In this document: positions 54,127-62,126 of the stretch, piece by piece
How the letters are laid out: every line of letters starts with the position of its first letter
Position numbering within the stretch: position 1 is the first letter of the stretch
DNA from: JAWKRB01 sp041389885
GTDB taxonomy: Bacteria > Myxococcota_A > Polyangia > Polyangiales > Ga0077539
Direction: 5' to 3'
NCBI GenBank assembly: GCA_041389885.1
Contig: JAWKRB010000019.1
Coordinates: forward strand, 62,001-126,000
DNA: 64,000 nucleotides
Translations under genes and position numbers: made by a program
Notes under the pieces: generated by a model
The model's input: the letters and a program-made list of their open reading frames with translations, nothing else
Database searches by the model: none
Told to the model about the DNA's origin: nothing

Positions 54127-54912
54127 TCAAACGTCGAGGTGAAAGTGAACAGGCACTCGCAGCGTCACGCGGTCGCTGCGCCCGACGAGGGGGGGAAAGG
54201 GCGCGGCGCGCCGCACGATGCGCAGCGCCTCGTCGTCGAGGATCTCGTGGCCGCAGCTCTCGTCGATGGTCGGCGGCGCCGCGAAGCTGCCGTCGGGCGC
54301 GATCACCACGCGCACCTCGACGGTGCCCTCGAGCCCCATCTCCTGCGCAATGGCGGGGTAGTTGCGGTGGCGACGCACGCGCGCCGTGACCCCGCGAGGT
54401 AGCTCCCCGCGTCGAACGACGGACCCGGCGGCAGCGCCGTCGCGACCGCGGCGGTGCCCTGCCCCGAGCGCGCCGGGCGCGATCGCCGCGGGGCCGCGGA
54501 GCTCGACCCGCGGGGGCCGTGGCCATGGAGGGCTCCCCCTCGCTCGTGAGCACCGGCGCCGGCGCGGCGGGCGCGGGCGCCGGGGCCGGCCGCAGGCGCG
54601 GACGGCGTGGGCGCGGGCGCGGAAGGCGCGGGCGCGCTGGCGACGCGCGGCGCGCGCGCGGGACGGGCGCGCGGCGGGGGGAGGCGGCGGCGCGACCACG
54701 CTCGGAGGCGGGGGCGGAGGCGGGGGCGCAGGCGGAGGCGGGGCGGGGGGTTGCTCCACCTCCATGGCGATCTCCATCACGCTCGAGGGCGTGGTGACGG
54801 TGCGCACCGCGGCGCCGGGCGAGGCCTTCGACGCGACGACGAGACCCAGCGCGACGACGCAGGCGTGCACCGCCGTGGAGATGGTGAACGAGCGCGGCAG
54901 CGCCTCAATCAT
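54127..54912 (-). CDS. TonB energy-transducing protein with several internal frameshifts
   Basis: Open frame of 261 aa. The N-terminal membrane anchor (about residues 12-30, HACVVALGLVVASKAS), a polyproline segment (PAPPPPAPPPPPPPPS) and the C-terminal TonB domain (NYPAIAQEMGLEGTVEVRVVIAPDGS...RRAAPFPPLVG) are all in this frame. Between about 54,690 and 54,385 it is Arg-rich nonsense, whereas other frames there give SAPAPSAPAPTPSAPA, then PAPVLTSEGEPSMATAP, then GTAAVATALPPGPSFDAGSYL: plausible linker pieces in two further frames. At least three or four indels are needed to connect them. Confidence 0.75.
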   Translation of the reverse strand: MIEALPRSFTISTAVHACVVALGLVVASKASPGAAVRTVTTPSSVMEIAMEVEQPPAPPPPAPPPPPPPPSVVAPPPPPAARPSRARAARRQRARAFRARAHAVRACGRPRRPRPPRRRRCSRARGSPPWPRPPRVELRGPAAIAPGALGAGHRRGRDGAAAGSVVRRGELPRGVTARVRRHRNYPAIAQEMGLEGTVEVRVVIAPDGSFAAPPTIDESCGHEILDDEALRIVRRAAPFPPLVGRSDRVTLRVPVHFHLDV

Positions 54913-56995
54913 TGTCGCCCCCGACGCGGCTCGTGGAGATCTGCAGCGCCGTGGCGAACTCCCCCTTCAGAAAGTCGGTGAGCGCCTTCACCGCGTCGTG
55001 GAGCCGGCGCACCGACGCGGGATCGCTGGCGAGCGCCGCGCTCAGGTCACCCCCGGCGACGCCCTGCGCGGCGGCGTCGACCGCCGCGAGGAGCGCGCGC
55101 ATCCGCGTCGCCAGCGCGCCCGCGCCCGCGGCCTCGAGGCGGTCGTCGAAGCCCTGCTGGTTGCCCGCGGCGCACCCCTCGAGGAGCATGCGGGCGCCCG
55201 CCATGTTCTCGCGAATGTGCGCGAGGCCGCGGCGCGCCCAGGGCGACTCGAGGGCCTCGGGGCAGGTGCCCGTGGTGCAGTTGACGAGCCCGAGGGGGCG
55301 AGCGAGCCGAAGGTCCTTGGTGCCCGTGTCGAGGTGGAGCACCGAGATCGCCACGGCGTTGAAGGCCTCTTGCTGGGTGGGAAAGAGCGCGCTCCCGACG
55401 CCCGCGGTCACGAACTGCGACTCGAAGCCCGAGGGCGCCCAGGCCGCGCGCAAGGCGTTGGCCCGCGCGAGCACGTCGGCCGCCGCGGCCCGCGCGTAGG
55501 CGGCGCGGCGTCGCGCGAGCTCGTCCGCGCCGAGCGCCGCCCAGGCTCCCGTGGCGTTGAGCGCCTCGGTCGGCGCGCAGGCGTTGTCGGCGCCCGTGTA
55601 GAACAGCAGGTACTCGATCGCCGCGAGCCCCCGCGCGCTCGTGGGGAGCTGCGCGAAGCCCTCGCCCTCGTACCCGCGCGACACCAGGCGCTGCTCGATG
55701 AGGCAGCGGTTCACGTCGGGCCACGCGTAGATCTGGTCGCGGAGCCCCTGGCCGCCGACGACCGTGAAGCCCCCCGCGGGGCCGTAGCGGTGCATCTCGG
55801 CGCGCTGCCACGCGTCGATCGCCCCCTCCCACGCGGCGCGAGCCGAGGCGCGGTTGGCGTCGGTGACCGCGCCCGCGTACGCCTCGGTGGCGCGCGCGAG
55901 GGCGGCCGAGGCGGTCTGAAAGTCATCGTTCACCTGCATCGTGCAGCGAGCCATCGACTGGAGCAGCGAGCCGCGGTCGAAGCTCTCGTTGGAGCAGGTC
56001 GCGGTCAGCAGCAGGGCGCCCGCCACCAGGAACCGGGGCGCGGGCGAGGCGGCCCGAGCGCGCGACGCGAGGATCGAGAAGGGGGACCAAAGCATGGATC
56101 GCACCGTGTGGGGGAGCGGCGCCTCGCCCTCGGGGAGCCCGAAGCGGAGGTCTTCGCGGTGGTGGGTGACGTAGAGCGAGCCGGCGAGGCGATCCCAGAG
56201 CGAGAGCGCCGTGCCGAAGTTCTTGTCGGAGTGCTGCGGCGCGCGGCTGTGGTGCACCTGGTGCTGCGCCGGGCTGAGCAGAAAGGCCTCGACCCTGGGG
56301 CCGTACGACACCCACACGTGGGAGTGGCGGAGGTTGGCGCCGGCGAGGGTCCAGACGAAGCCGAGGGCGTCGACGCCCAGGAGCTGCCAGGCCCGCAGCG
56401 CCGGGCCGAAGCACCAGGCCATCACCCCGAGGACCAGCCCCACCGCGACCGCGCTCGCGGAGCGGTTGATCGCGGCCTCGACGGGGTGCGTGCGGTAGAG
56501 GGTGAAGGGCGTGAGCACCTCGGCGCCGTGGTGCACCCGGTGAAAGGCCCACAGCCAGGCGAAGCGGTGCATCGCCCGATGCACGAGGAAGCGCGCGAGG
56601 TCTTCGAGCACGAAGGCCGTCAGGGTGAACGCGGCGCCGAGCGCCAGCGGCGAGGCGTGCAGGCCGGGGCTGCCGAAGCGCGCGCGGAGCCAGCCGTGCG
56701 AGAGCGCCCCCACCGCCAGCGACGACACGCCCCAGGCGCCGAAGAGCGCCGCGCGGAGGGCCGCGCGGGCGACGATGAGCCGGTAGTCGGCGAGGGCCGA
56801 GGGGTGCGCCCACACGCGGGGAGAGACCGCCCCGCGCAGCGCCCCGACGAGCGACGCGCCGCGGGCCACCCGCAGCGCCACCGCGAGCGCGCCCGAGACC
56901 AGCAGAAAGGGGAGGAACACGCGCTTCGAGGGGTCGAGCAGGCTGGTCACCGGCTCGCTCAAGACCCGCAGCATCTCCGCGAGAGCCCCGATCAT
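54905..56995 (-). CDS. Sterol-desaturase-type di-iron protein fused to an imelysin-like domain
   Basis: 696 aa from ATG 56995. Residues about 1-310 are a fatty-acid hydroxylase/sterol desaturase with several helices and the His clusters HRAMH (about 138), HRVHH (about 151) and HQVHH (about 245). Residues about 325-342 form a hydrophobic segment ending in LLLTATC that looks like a lipoprotein signal. The remaining 350 residues are imelysin-like (RGLAAIEYLLFYTG, lacking the motif His) with a long helical bundle. No stop separates them in any frame. Alternatives: a true fusion or two genes joined by a sequencing error. The stop overlaps the TonB gene start. Confidence 0.8.
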   Translation of the reverse strand: MIGALAEMLRVLSEPVTSLLDPSKRVFLPFLLVSGALAVALRVARGASLVGALRGAVSPRVWAHPSALADYRLIVARAALRAALFGAWGVSSLAVGALSHGWLRARFGSPGLHASPLALGAAFTLTAFVLEDLARFLVHRAMHRFAWLWAFHRVHHGAEVLTPFTLYRTHPVEAAINRSASAVAVGLVLGVMAWCFGPALRAWQLLGVDALGFVWTLAGANLRHSHVWVSYGPRVEAFLLSPAQHQVHHSRAPQHSDKNFGTALSLWDRLAGSLYVTHHREDLRFGLPEGEAPLPHTVRSMLWSPFSILASRARAASPAPRFLVAGALLLTATCSNESFDRGSLLQSMARCTMQVNDDFQTASAALARATEAYAGAVTDANRASARAAWEGAIDAWQRAEMHRYGPAGGFTVVGGQGLRDQIYAWPDVNRCLIEQRLVSRGYEGEGFAQLPTSARGLAAIEYLLFYTGADNACAPTEALNATGAWAALGADELARRRAAYARAAAADVLARANALRAAWAPSGFESQFVTAGVGSALFPTQQEAFNAVAISVLHLDTGTKDLRLARPLGLVNCTTGTCPEALESPWARRGLAHIRENMAGARMLLEGCAAGNQQGFDDRLEAAGAGALATRMRALLAAVDAAAQGVAGGDLSAALASDPASVRRLHDAVKALTDFLKGEFATALQISTSRVGGDND

Positions 56996-57016
56996 CGCGG
57001 AGCCTCCCAGGGGCGG

Positions 57017-57045
57017 GACATATGAATCATGAGAACGCGTTTCAA
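57017..57045 (-). promoter_or_regulatory. Promoter with internal operator-like 13-mer, desaturase-imelysin/TonB operon
   Basis: -35-like TTGAAA (complement 57040-57045), 17-base spacer, -10-like TATGTC (complement 57017-57022). TCATGATTCATAT (complement 57020-57032), which is the 13-mer shared with the DHOR operon, overlaps the -10 and spacer. It includes the near palindrome ATGAATCAT. This position suits repression by a Fur-type regulator. GGAGG lies before ATG 56995. Confidence 0.5.
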
Positions 57046-57180
57046 GATTACAAAGGCGTATATGCGCGGGGTGCGCGGGTCGTGTCAAGCGGCTCGGAGG
57101 GGCATTCTCGCGGCGCGCGGGAGCGGCGTTGGTGGGGGGCGGGACGGCGGTGGGTCCGTGGCACACTGGGCGGGTGATTC

Positions 57181-57744
57181 ATGGGTGACGACGACATCGA
57201 TGCGCGGCTCGACGCGCTGAGGGGCACGGGGCGCTACGTCTCGCTGGAGACGGGGGGCGCCTTCGGGCCGCGGCGCCTCGGCGGGGTGATCGAGGACGTC
57301 GGCGACGCGCTGGTGCTCGTGCAGGAGCTCAAGGAGTTTCACCGCTCGGGCTTCGTGCTGCTCCGGCGCTCGGAGATCGCCGCGGTGATCGAGTCTGAGG
57401 TCGAGCGGCTCTTCGCGCGGATGATTGCCGCCGAGGGCCTCACCGAGGAGCTGCGCGCGCCGCTCCCGCTCGACCTCGACGCGTGGTCCGACTGCCTGCG
57501 CGACCTCCGGCGGCTGTACGGCGCGGTCCTGCTGGAGTGCGTCGCGGGGGGCGGGCTGATCCTGTACGTGGGGCGCATCGTGAGGGTCTCTCGCGACGCG
57601 GTGTGGCTGCGGTGCGTGACCGTCGAGGGCGCGCTCGAGCGCGAGGCGCTGGAGGTCCCCCTCGACGAGATCACCCGGGTGATCTTCGACGACCGCTACA
57701 GCGTCTTCTTCGACCGCCACGCGAGCGACGAGGGCCTGCACTGA
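57181..57744 (+). CDS. Hypothetical protein, 187 aa
   Basis: Cytosolic, no signal or membrane helix. Starts at ATG 57181; CACACT lies 13 bases upstream. The start (DARLDALRGTGRYVSLETGGAFGPRRLGGVIEDVGDALVLVQ) and the end (LEVPLDEITRVIFDDRYSVFFDRH) both look like strands of two repeated SH3-like units separated by a helix. Similar short regulators are common, but I recognise no family. Convergent with tyrS. Confidence 0.6.
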   Translation: MGDDDIDARLDALRGTGRYVSLETGGAFGPRRLGGVIEDVGDALVLVQELKEFHRSGFVLLRRSEIAAVIESEVERLFARMIAAEGLTEELRAPLPLDLDAWSDCLRDLRRLYGAVLLECVAGGGLILYVGRIVRVSRDAVWLRCVTVEGALEREALEVPLDEITRVIFDDRYSVFFDRHASDEGLH

Positions 57745-57766
57745 GCCCCCGCCCCGAGCCTCGCGG

Positions 57767-59041
57767 TCACTCCACGCGCACGACGTAGTAGCTCCGCTTG
57801 CCCTTGCGCAGCACGGCGAACACGCCGCCGACGAGGTCGTCGAGCGCCAGCGCGCGCGTGGGGTCGGTGCACACCGAGTTGTTGAGCGAGAGCCCCCCCT
57901 TCTGGATGAAGGTGCGCGCCTCGGTCTTCGACTTGAAGAGCCGCCCCTCGCCCGCGCAGAGCTCGACGAGCGACGCCTCCCGCGTGCCCAGCGCCCCGCG
58001 CGCGACGGTGTGCGTGGGCGCCGAGCGCAGCCCCGCGTCGAGCTCCTCGGTCGAGAGCTCGGACCAGTCGCCGCCGCCGAAGAGCACCTCGGTGGTCTTC
58101 ATCGCCCGCGCGAGCCCCTCGTCGCCGTGCACGAAGCGCGTGACGCTCTCGGCCAGGAGCCGCTGGGGCACGCGCCGCCCCGGCTCGCGCGCGTGCGCCT
58201 CGAGCGCCGCGGCGATGGCCTCGAGGGGCTCGAAGGTCAGGAGCTTGAGCAGGCTCTCGACGTCGGCGTCGGCCGCGTTCACGAAGAACTGATAGAGCTC
58301 GTAGGGCGAGGTGCGCGCGGGGTCGAGCCAGACGGTGCCCGTCTCGGTCTTGCCGAACTTCACGCCGTCGGCGCGGGTGACCAGCGGCGTGGTGAGCCCG
58401 AAGGCCTCGACGCCGCGCATCCGCCGGATCAGCTCGACGCCCGAGACGACGTTCCCCCACTGGTCCGAGCCGCCGATCTGCAGGGCGCAGCCGTGGCGGT
58501 CGTGCAGCGCGAGGAAGTCGTACGCCTGCAGGAGCATGTAGCTGAACTCGGTGTACGAGATCCCCTGCTCGCGCTTCTCGAGGCGGTCGCGCACGGTGTC
58601 CCGCGCGATCATCGCGTTCACCGAGAAGTGCTTGCCGACGTCGCGGAGAAAATCGAGCACGTTCATGCCCGCGAACCACTCCGCGTTGTCGACCAGCAGC
58701 GCCTGGCCGCCGTCGAAATCGAGGTAGCGCGAGAGCTGCGCGCGAATGCCCGCGAGGTTCTCGTCGAGGCGCTCGCGGGTGAGCAGCGTGCGCTCGGCGG
58801 TCTTTCCGCTGGGGTCGCCGATGAGCCCGGTGGCGCCGCCGATCACCGCGATGGGGCGGTGGCCCGCGCGGGCCAGCCGCACCAGCATCGTGATCTGCAG
58901 CAGCGAGCCCACGTGCAGCGACGAGGCCGTGGGGTCGAAGCCGATGTATCCGGTGACCCGCGAGGTCGAGAGGGCGCGGCGCAGGCCCTCCTCGTCGGTC
59001 ATCTGGTGAATCAGCCCGCGGAGCTTCAGGTCGTCGAGCAT
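57767..59041 (-). CDS. tyrS: Tyrosyl-tRNA synthetase
   Basis: 424-aa class Ic synthetase attaching Tyr to tRNA. GYIGFDPTASSLHVGSL gives the HIGH-type motif (HVGS, about residues 43-46), QIGGSDQWGNVVSG (about 190) the tyrosine site region, and KFGKT (about 227-231) the KMSKS-type loop. An S4-like RNA-binding tail (about 360-424) contains EARTFIQKGGLSLNNSVC. Normal length. A TATCGG box lies 9 bases before ATG 59041. Followed upstream by gatA. Confidence 0.97.
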   Translation of the reverse strand: MLDDLKLRGLIHQMTDEEGLRRALSTSRVTGYIGFDPTASSLHVGSLLQITMLVRLARAGHRPIAVIGGATGLIGDPSGKTAERTLLTRERLDENLAGIRAQLSRYLDFDGGQALLVDNAEWFAGMNVLDFLRDVGKHFSVNAMIARDTVRDRLEKREQGISYTEFSYMLLQAYDFLALHDRHGCALQIGGSDQWGNVVSGVELIRRMRGVEAFGLTTPLVTRADGVKFGKTETGTVWLDPARTSPYELYQFFVNAADADVESLLKLLTFEPLEAIAAALEAHAREPGRRVPQRLLAESVTRFVHGDEGLARAMKTTEVLFGGGDWSELSTEELDAGLRSAPTHTVARGALGTREASLVELCAGEGRLFKSKTEARTFIQKGGLSLNNSVCTDPTRALALDDLVGGVFAVLRKGKRSYYVVRVE

Positions 59042-59065
59042 GGGTGTCTTCCGATAGGGAGAAGG

Positions 59066-60529
59066 TCAGAGGGGAGGCGCGGGACAGGCGCCGAGGAGCT
59101 CCTCGACGCCCCGCGAGGCCGCGAGGAGCCGGGGCTCTTCGAAGTGAGGCGCGATGAGCTGCAGGCCCACCGGCAGCCCCGCCTCGCCGCGCCCGCAGGG
59201 GACCGAGATCGCGGGCACCCCGGCGAGCGACGCGGGCAGCGTGCAGACGTCCGCGAGGTACATCGCCAGCGGGTCTGCCACGCGCGCCCCGAGGGGAAAG
59301 GCTACCGTGGGCGAGGTCGGCGCCACGAGCAGGTCGACCGAGGCGAAGGCCGCGCGAAAGTCCTCTCGGATCAGCGCGCGCACCCGCTGGGCCTTGCCGT
59401 AGAACGCGTCGTGGTGCCCGGCGCTCAGCGCGAAGGTGCCCAGCAACACCCGCCGCTTCACCTCGTCGCCGAACCCCGCGTCCCGCGTCGCGCCGTACAT
59501 CCCGCGCAGGGTGCTCGCCTCGGCGCGCAGCCCGTAGCGCACGCCGTCGTAGCGCGCGAGGTTCGAGCTCGCCTCGGCGGGGGCGATCACGTAGTACGCC
59601 GACACCGCGTAGCGCGTGTGCGGCAGCGAGACCGACACCACCTCGGCCCCCGCGTCGGCCATCGCGTCGACCGCGCGGCGCACCGCCGCGGCGACGTCGG
59701 CGTCGAGGCCCTCGGCGAAGTACTCCTCGGCCACGCCCACGCGCAGGCCTCGCAGCGCCTCGGCGCCGCGCGAGAGGTCGAGCTCGGCGACGGGGCTCCG
59801 ATCGCTGGTGGCGTCGCGCGGGTCGTGCCCCGCGACGGCGGCGTAGAGCGCCGCGACGTCGTCCACCGTCGCGCCGAAGGGGGCCACCACGTCGAGGCTC
59901 GACGCGAAGGCCACCAGGCCGTACCGGGACACCCGGCCGTACGTGGGCTTGAGCCCGACCACGCCGCAGAGCGCCGCGGGCTGCCGCACCGAGCCGCCCG
60001 TGTCGCTGCCCAGGGCGACGTGCGCCATGCGAGCCGCCACCGCCACCGCGCTGCCGCCGCTGGAGCCGCCGGGGGTGCGCGCGCGGTCCCACGGGTTGCG
60101 CGCGGGAAAGAACGCCGAGTTCTCCGTCGACGAGCCCATGGCGAACTCGTCCATGTTGGTCTTGCCGAGCACGATCGCGCCCGCGCGGCGCAGGCGCTCG
60201 ACCGCCGCGGCGTCGTAGGGCGGCACCCAGCCCTCGAGCATGCGCGAGCCGCAGGTGGTGCGCAGCCCGCGCGTGCAGAGGGAGTCTTTCACCGCGACCA
60301 CGGCGCCCGCGAGGGGGAGCCTCGCGAGGTCGTCGCCCGCCTCGAGGCGCGCGTCGAGGCCGCGGGCCGCGGCGAGGGCGCCCTCGGCGTCGACCCGAAG
60401 AAACGCGCCCAGCCCGGGGTCGAGGCGGGCGGCGCGGTCGAGGGCCGCGCGGCACACCTCGGTCGCGCTGAGCGCGCGACGCGAGGGCGCCGCGGAGGTG
60501 GCCAGGGGCATGTCCATCGGGTGGCGCAC
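59066..60529 (-). CDS. gatA: Asp/Glu-tRNA amidotransferase subunit A
   Basis: 487-aa amidase generating ammonia for conversion of Glu-tRNA(Gln) or Asp-tRNA(Asn). The catalytic triad is visible: Lys in VAVKDSL (about 79), Ser in GGSSGGSA (about 155) and Ser in SDTGGSVRQPA (about 179). GTG 60529 lies one base after the gatC stop. gatB is not in this window, so the third subunit is elsewhere. Confidence 0.96.
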   Translation of the reverse strand: MRHPMDMPLATSAAPSRRALSATEVCRAALDRAARLDPGLGAFLRVDAEGALAAARGLDARLEAGDDLARLPLAGAVVAVKDSLCTRGLRTTCGSRMLEGWVPPYDAAAVERLRRAGAIVLGKTNMDEFAMGSSTENSAFFPARNPWDRARTPGGSSGGSAVAVAARMAHVALGSDTGGSVRQPAALCGVVGLKPTYGRVSRYGLVAFASSLDVVAPFGATVDDVAALYAAVAGHDPRDATSDRSPVAELDLSRGAEALRGLRVGVAEEYFAEGLDADVAAAVRRAVDAMADAGAEVVSVSLPHTRYAVSAYYVIAPAEASSNLARYDGVRYGLRAEASTLRGMYGATRDAGFGDEVKRRVLLGTFALSAGHHDAFYGKAQRVRALIREDFRAAFASVDLLVAPTSPTVAFPLGARVADPLAMYLADVCTLPASLAGVPAISVPCGRGEAGLPVGLQLIAPHFEEPRLLAASRGVEELLGACPAPPL

Positions 60530-60530
60530 G

Positions 60531-60824
60531 TCACTCCTCCACGAACTGCGGCACGACGAAGGCGCCGGCCTCGACCCGCGGCGCCTGCGACAGCGCCTCG
60601 TCCCGAGGCAGCGGCGGCCGCGGCGCGTCGTCTCGGAGCGCCGTGGCCCCGCCCTCCGGGGCGCAGTCGGCCAGGGGCGGCGCGTCGAGGGCGTCGAGCT
60701 CCGCGATGTGCGCGAGGATCTTCTGCAGCTGCGCCGCGATGGGCGCGACCTCGTCGTCGCGCAGGTCGAGGCGCGCGAGGTCTGCGGTCGCGCGAACGCG
60801 CTCGGGGCTAACGTCGATCACCAT
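60531..60824 (-). CDS. gatC: Asp/Glu-tRNA amidotransferase subunit C
   Basis: 97-aa helper of GatA. The pattern VRATADLARLDLRDDEVAPIAAQLQKILAHIAELDALD and the C-terminal PRVEAGAFVVPQFVEE match GatC, with its usual DxPR/FxVPQ end. ATG 60824 has TACACT 13 bases upstream. First gene of the gatC-gatA-tyrS run. Confidence 0.95.
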   Translation of the reverse strand: MVIDVSPERVRATADLARLDLRDDEVAPIAAQLQKILAHIAELDALDAPPLADCAPEGGATALRDDAPRPPLPRDEALSQAPRVEAGAFVVPQFVEE

Positions 60825-60837
60825 GGCAGTGCGGGCG

Positions 60838-60843
60838 AGTGTA
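60838..60843 (-). promoter_or_regulatory. -10-like box for gatC
   Basis: TACACT on the minus strand, 13 bases before ATG 60824. Confidence 0.45.
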
Positions 60844-60881
60844 CTAACACTCCTGCGCCGGGGCGGTCTCTCCCTCGCATG

Positions 60882-61358
60882 CTACCGCGGCGGCGCCGGG
60901 GCGCGCGGGTCGTCAGACGCCTGCATCGGCGGCAGGTCGAGGTCCACGAGCCAGCGCCCCCCCTCGCGCACCATCGGCACGTCGGCGACGCCTCCAGAGA
61001 GCCCCTGGGCCGTGACCACCGCGCGGTCGCCCGAGACCCGCGCGCGGAGCAGGTTGCGGTCGAAGCGGATGCGCCACCGGATGCGCCCTGGGGCGATCAT
61101 GTCCCACGGGTGCAGCGCCCAGCCCGACACCTGCGAGGCGCGGCTCGCCCGGGCCTGAAGGTCTCCTCGCGCGCGCGCCGAGAGGTGCTCGTAGGCCGCC
61201 CTGCGCGCCGCGGGGTCCAGGCGGGCCCGGTCCAGGTCACCCACGAAGGCCACCAGCGCAGACTCCGGGGACGCCTCGCGCCCCAGGCCGCACCCGCACG
61301 CCGCCACGACGAGCGACGCGGCCGCGAGGCGCCGGAGGGTGTTTCGGTCTCGGGTCAT
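60882..61358 (-). CDS. Hypothetical lipoprotein, 158 aa
   Basis: Signal and lipobox VVAACGC. A small alpha-beta domain ends with GGVADVPMVREGGRWLVDLDLP, which resembles the DUF4878/SnoaL-type 'helix-strand-GxWkv' pattern of NTF2-like lipoproteins. It lies 8 bases after the barrel gene stop, probably in the same operon. Confidence 0.65.
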   Translation of the reverse strand: MTRDRNTLRRLAAASLVVAACGCGLGREASPESALVAFVGDLDRARLDPAARRAAYEHLSARARGDLQARASRASQVSGWALHPWDMIAPGRIRWRIRFDRNLLRARVSGDRAVVTAQGLSGGVADVPMVREGGRWLVDLDLPPMQASDDPRAPAPPR

Positions 61359-61366
61359 CCTCTCTC

Positions 61367-61984
61367 TCACCGGCTCGGCACGACGCCGCCGCGCACCGCC
61401 GCGCGGACCACGAGGCCCAGGCCGAGCTGCACGCCGTCTTCGGCGCCGCCGGGCCCCTGCGCGTCCCAGGCGCTCGCGAAGGTCCAGCGCGCGCCGAAGC
61501 GCAGCATGACGGCCTCGGCGGCGTCGCGCCAGTGCAGCGGCAGCTCGACGCCCAGGCCGAGCACGCCCCCGACGCCGCCGCCCCGACCGTGCGCCTCGCC
61601 GGGCCGGATCCACGCCGCGCCCAGCTCCACGCCGATGGAGTCGAGCATGAGGTCGAGCCACCGCGGCCCGCGCTCGAAATTGAAATTGATCCGCGCGAAG
61701 AACGCCGGCCGCAGCTCGACGGCGAGGAGCAGCGCGTCGTCTCGACCGTCGCCGAAGCCGCGGCGGTAGCCCAGGGCGACCCCCGCCATGTCGAGGTACC
61801 TCGCGCGGAGCGTGACCTCGCCCGCGGGCGCCCAGCCGCCTCGCCCCTGCGCGGCGCCGCCGAGCACCTCGGCGCTCAGCACCAGGTCACGCTCGAGGCG
61901 GCCGTACATCCCGTCTTGACGCTGGGCGCGCGCGACGCCGGGCGTCGTGACGATCATCGCGGTGAGCAGGGCGGCGCGGCGCAC
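61367..61984 (-). CDS. Secreted outer-membrane-barrel-like protein
   Basis: 205 aa from GTG 61984, which gives signal RRAALLTAMIVTTPGVARAQ. The rest is beta-rich with alternating aromatic positions (LRARYLDMAGVALGYRRGFG, FFARINFNFERG, VMLRFGARWTFAS) and GVGGVLGLGVELPLHW, typical of an 8-strand barrel of unknown role. A longer frame begins at GTG 62044. TAGTGC lies 10 bases upstream. Confidence 0.62.
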   Translation of the reverse strand: MRRAALLTAMIVTTPGVARAQRQDGMYGRLERDLVLSAEVLGGAAQGRGGWAPAGEVTLRARYLDMAGVALGYRRGFGDGRDDALLLAVELRPAFFARINFNFERGPRWLDLMLDSIGVELGAAWIRPGEAHGRGGGVGGVLGLGVELPLHWRDAAEAVMLRFGARWTFASAWDAQGPGGAEDGVQLGLGLVVRAAVRGGVVPSR

Positions 61985-62126
61985 GACGCCGAAGGCACTA
62001 CCACACCCCTGCGCGCGCGTGGTCAGTCGCGTGGGGGCGGTCACTGCGCCCCCGGTGCCGAGCCGCGTCGAGCGCCTTGAATTGCAGGGCCGCGCGCGAT
62101 GGATCGGATGTTGCGAAGAGGGGGGC

